The position numbers and the translations under genes are program-made. A stretch of DNA of 6,816 nt from Desulfobulbaceae bacterium (GTDB lineage Bacteria > Desulfobacterota > Desulfobulbia > Desulfobulbales > Desulfocapsaceae): positions 1,693 to 8,508 of the forward strand of contig DOMU01000194.1 of assembly GCA_003509305.1 (NCBI GenBank), in the 5' to 3' direction. Below, one piece after another: positions 6,211-6,816 of the stretch; the first letter of the stretch is position 1; the number at the start of each line of letters is the position of its first letter. A model generated the notes under the pieces. That model was not told the DNA's origin. It made no database searches and worked only from the letters and a program-made list of their open reading frames with translations.

Positions 6211-6816
6211 TACCAGCCTCCACCCAACGATCTGAACAAACGGACGGCGGCCCGCGCCGCATCGGCCTCGGCGCGAGGCAGCTCGGTTTCGGCGGTCAGG
6301 AGTTGCCGGTCGGTATCCAGGACATCGCTCAGCGGAATCATCCCGGCCTGATAGGCTTCCTGCGATTCATTCTGAACGCGGGTCAAGGCGTTAATCTGTT
6401 TAATCACACTCCGCCGGTAGGCCTCGAACTGCACCAGCGAGACGCAGGCGTTCTCGATATCCTCGGCGGCGCGCAAAATCACCTGCCGGTAACGGACGAG
6501 CGCTTCCCGTGTGGCGGCATCGGCCTGGGCGACCTCGGCGTTGATACGGCCGAAATCGAACAGACGCCAGCGCAGCCCGGCTAAGGCAAGGGGTTGAAAT
6601 GTATCGCTTGAAAACAGGCGCCCGATACTCCGGCTTTCATAGCCCAACAGACCCGACAAAGATATCTCCGGATAGTATTCAGCCACAGCGGCGCCGATTG
6701 TGGCGTTTTTGGCGGCCAGTTCCCGTTCGGCGGCGATGATATCCGGGCGGCGGCGCAAGAAATCGGCGGATTGCGTGCTGATTCGCGGCGCCACAGCAAT
6801 GGCCGCGGGCTGGCGC
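6210..6816 (-). CDS. Outer-membrane efflux factor, NodT/OprM type, C-terminal part
   Basis: The frame stays open to the right edge, so the N-terminal half, including any lipoprotein signal, is missing. A GTG at 6794 is internal. About 202 residues are visible. They match the second repeat of TolC-like outer-membrane factors: ADFLRRRPDIIAAERELAAK (the conserved LLRRRPDI..AE block), ATIGAAVAEYYPEISLSG, a WRLFDFGRINAEVAQA block, a long helix ending QAGMIPLSDVLDTDRQLL, and the characteristic closing RLFRSLGGGW. In this family three such chains form a beta-barrel and alpha-helical tunnel across the outer membrane and periplasm for export. The TAA stop overlaps the MFS start by one base, and the GGAGG for the MFS lies inside its last codons, so the two are very probably co-translated. 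This shows the host has an outer membrane. Confidence 0.92.
   Translation of the reverse strand, partial: RQPAAIAVAPRISTQSADFLRRRPDIIAAERELAAKNATIGAAVAEYYPEISLSGLLGYESRSIGRLFSSDTFQPLALAGLRWRLFDFGRINAEVAQADAATREALVRYRQVILRAAEDIENACVSLVQFEAYRRSVIKQINALTRVQNESQEAYQAGMIPLSDVLDTDRQLLTAETELPRAEADAARAAVRLFRSLGGGW
6217..6221 (-). promoter_or_regulatory. Shine-Dalgarno site for the MFS exporter
   Basis: On the minus strand GGAGG lies six bases before the MFS ATG at 6210 and inside the last codons of the outer-membrane factor gene. It fixes the MFS start at the TAATG overlap and supports translational coupling. Confidence 0.7.

Overview
This window comes from a Gram-negative bacterium of moderately high GC. 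The outer-membrane efflux protein at the right end shows the Gram-negative envelope. The style of the DHH phosphoesterase and the tandem ADP-glucose pyrophosphorylase genes would fit a Desulfuromonas/Desulfobacterota-like or related proteobacterial lineage. That placement is an impression from protein flavour and is not proven by anything here.

Layout. The left two thirds is on the + strand: the 3' end of a GT4-type glycosyltransferase (1-321), a 231-base spacer with no convincing gene, a DHH/DHHA1 phosphoesterase (553-1578), and two tandem GlgC-family genes (1606-2859 and 2856-4142). The two GlgC genes overlap by ATGA. The right third is on the - strand and converges on glgC across a 62-base gap. 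Read in its own direction it holds the 3' part of a NodT/OprM-type outer-membrane factor, a 14-TM DHA2-type MFS exporter overlapping it by one base, and a small universal stress protein 14 bases later.

How the genes work together. The + strand genes look like a carbohydrate-storage and nucleotide-turnover unit. The second GlgC paralogue (2856-4142) has every signature needed to make ADP-glucose for glycogen. The first (1606-2859) has the same fold but has lost the GxGxRL loop, the sugar-phosphate lysine and the second catalytic aspartate. It is probably a non-catalytic, regulatory-type partner, comparable in logic to Firmicutes GlgD or plant large subunits. This is the most interesting point in the window. 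The - strand genes form a drug/solute export operon; a periplasmic adaptor (EmrA/HlyD type) is expected but would lie upstream of the window. The operon ends with a Usp protein whose ATP-binding motif is degenerate.

No RNA gene, CRISPR array, insertion sequence, phage gene or defence cassette was found. Most of the sequence is ordinary core or accessory metabolism.
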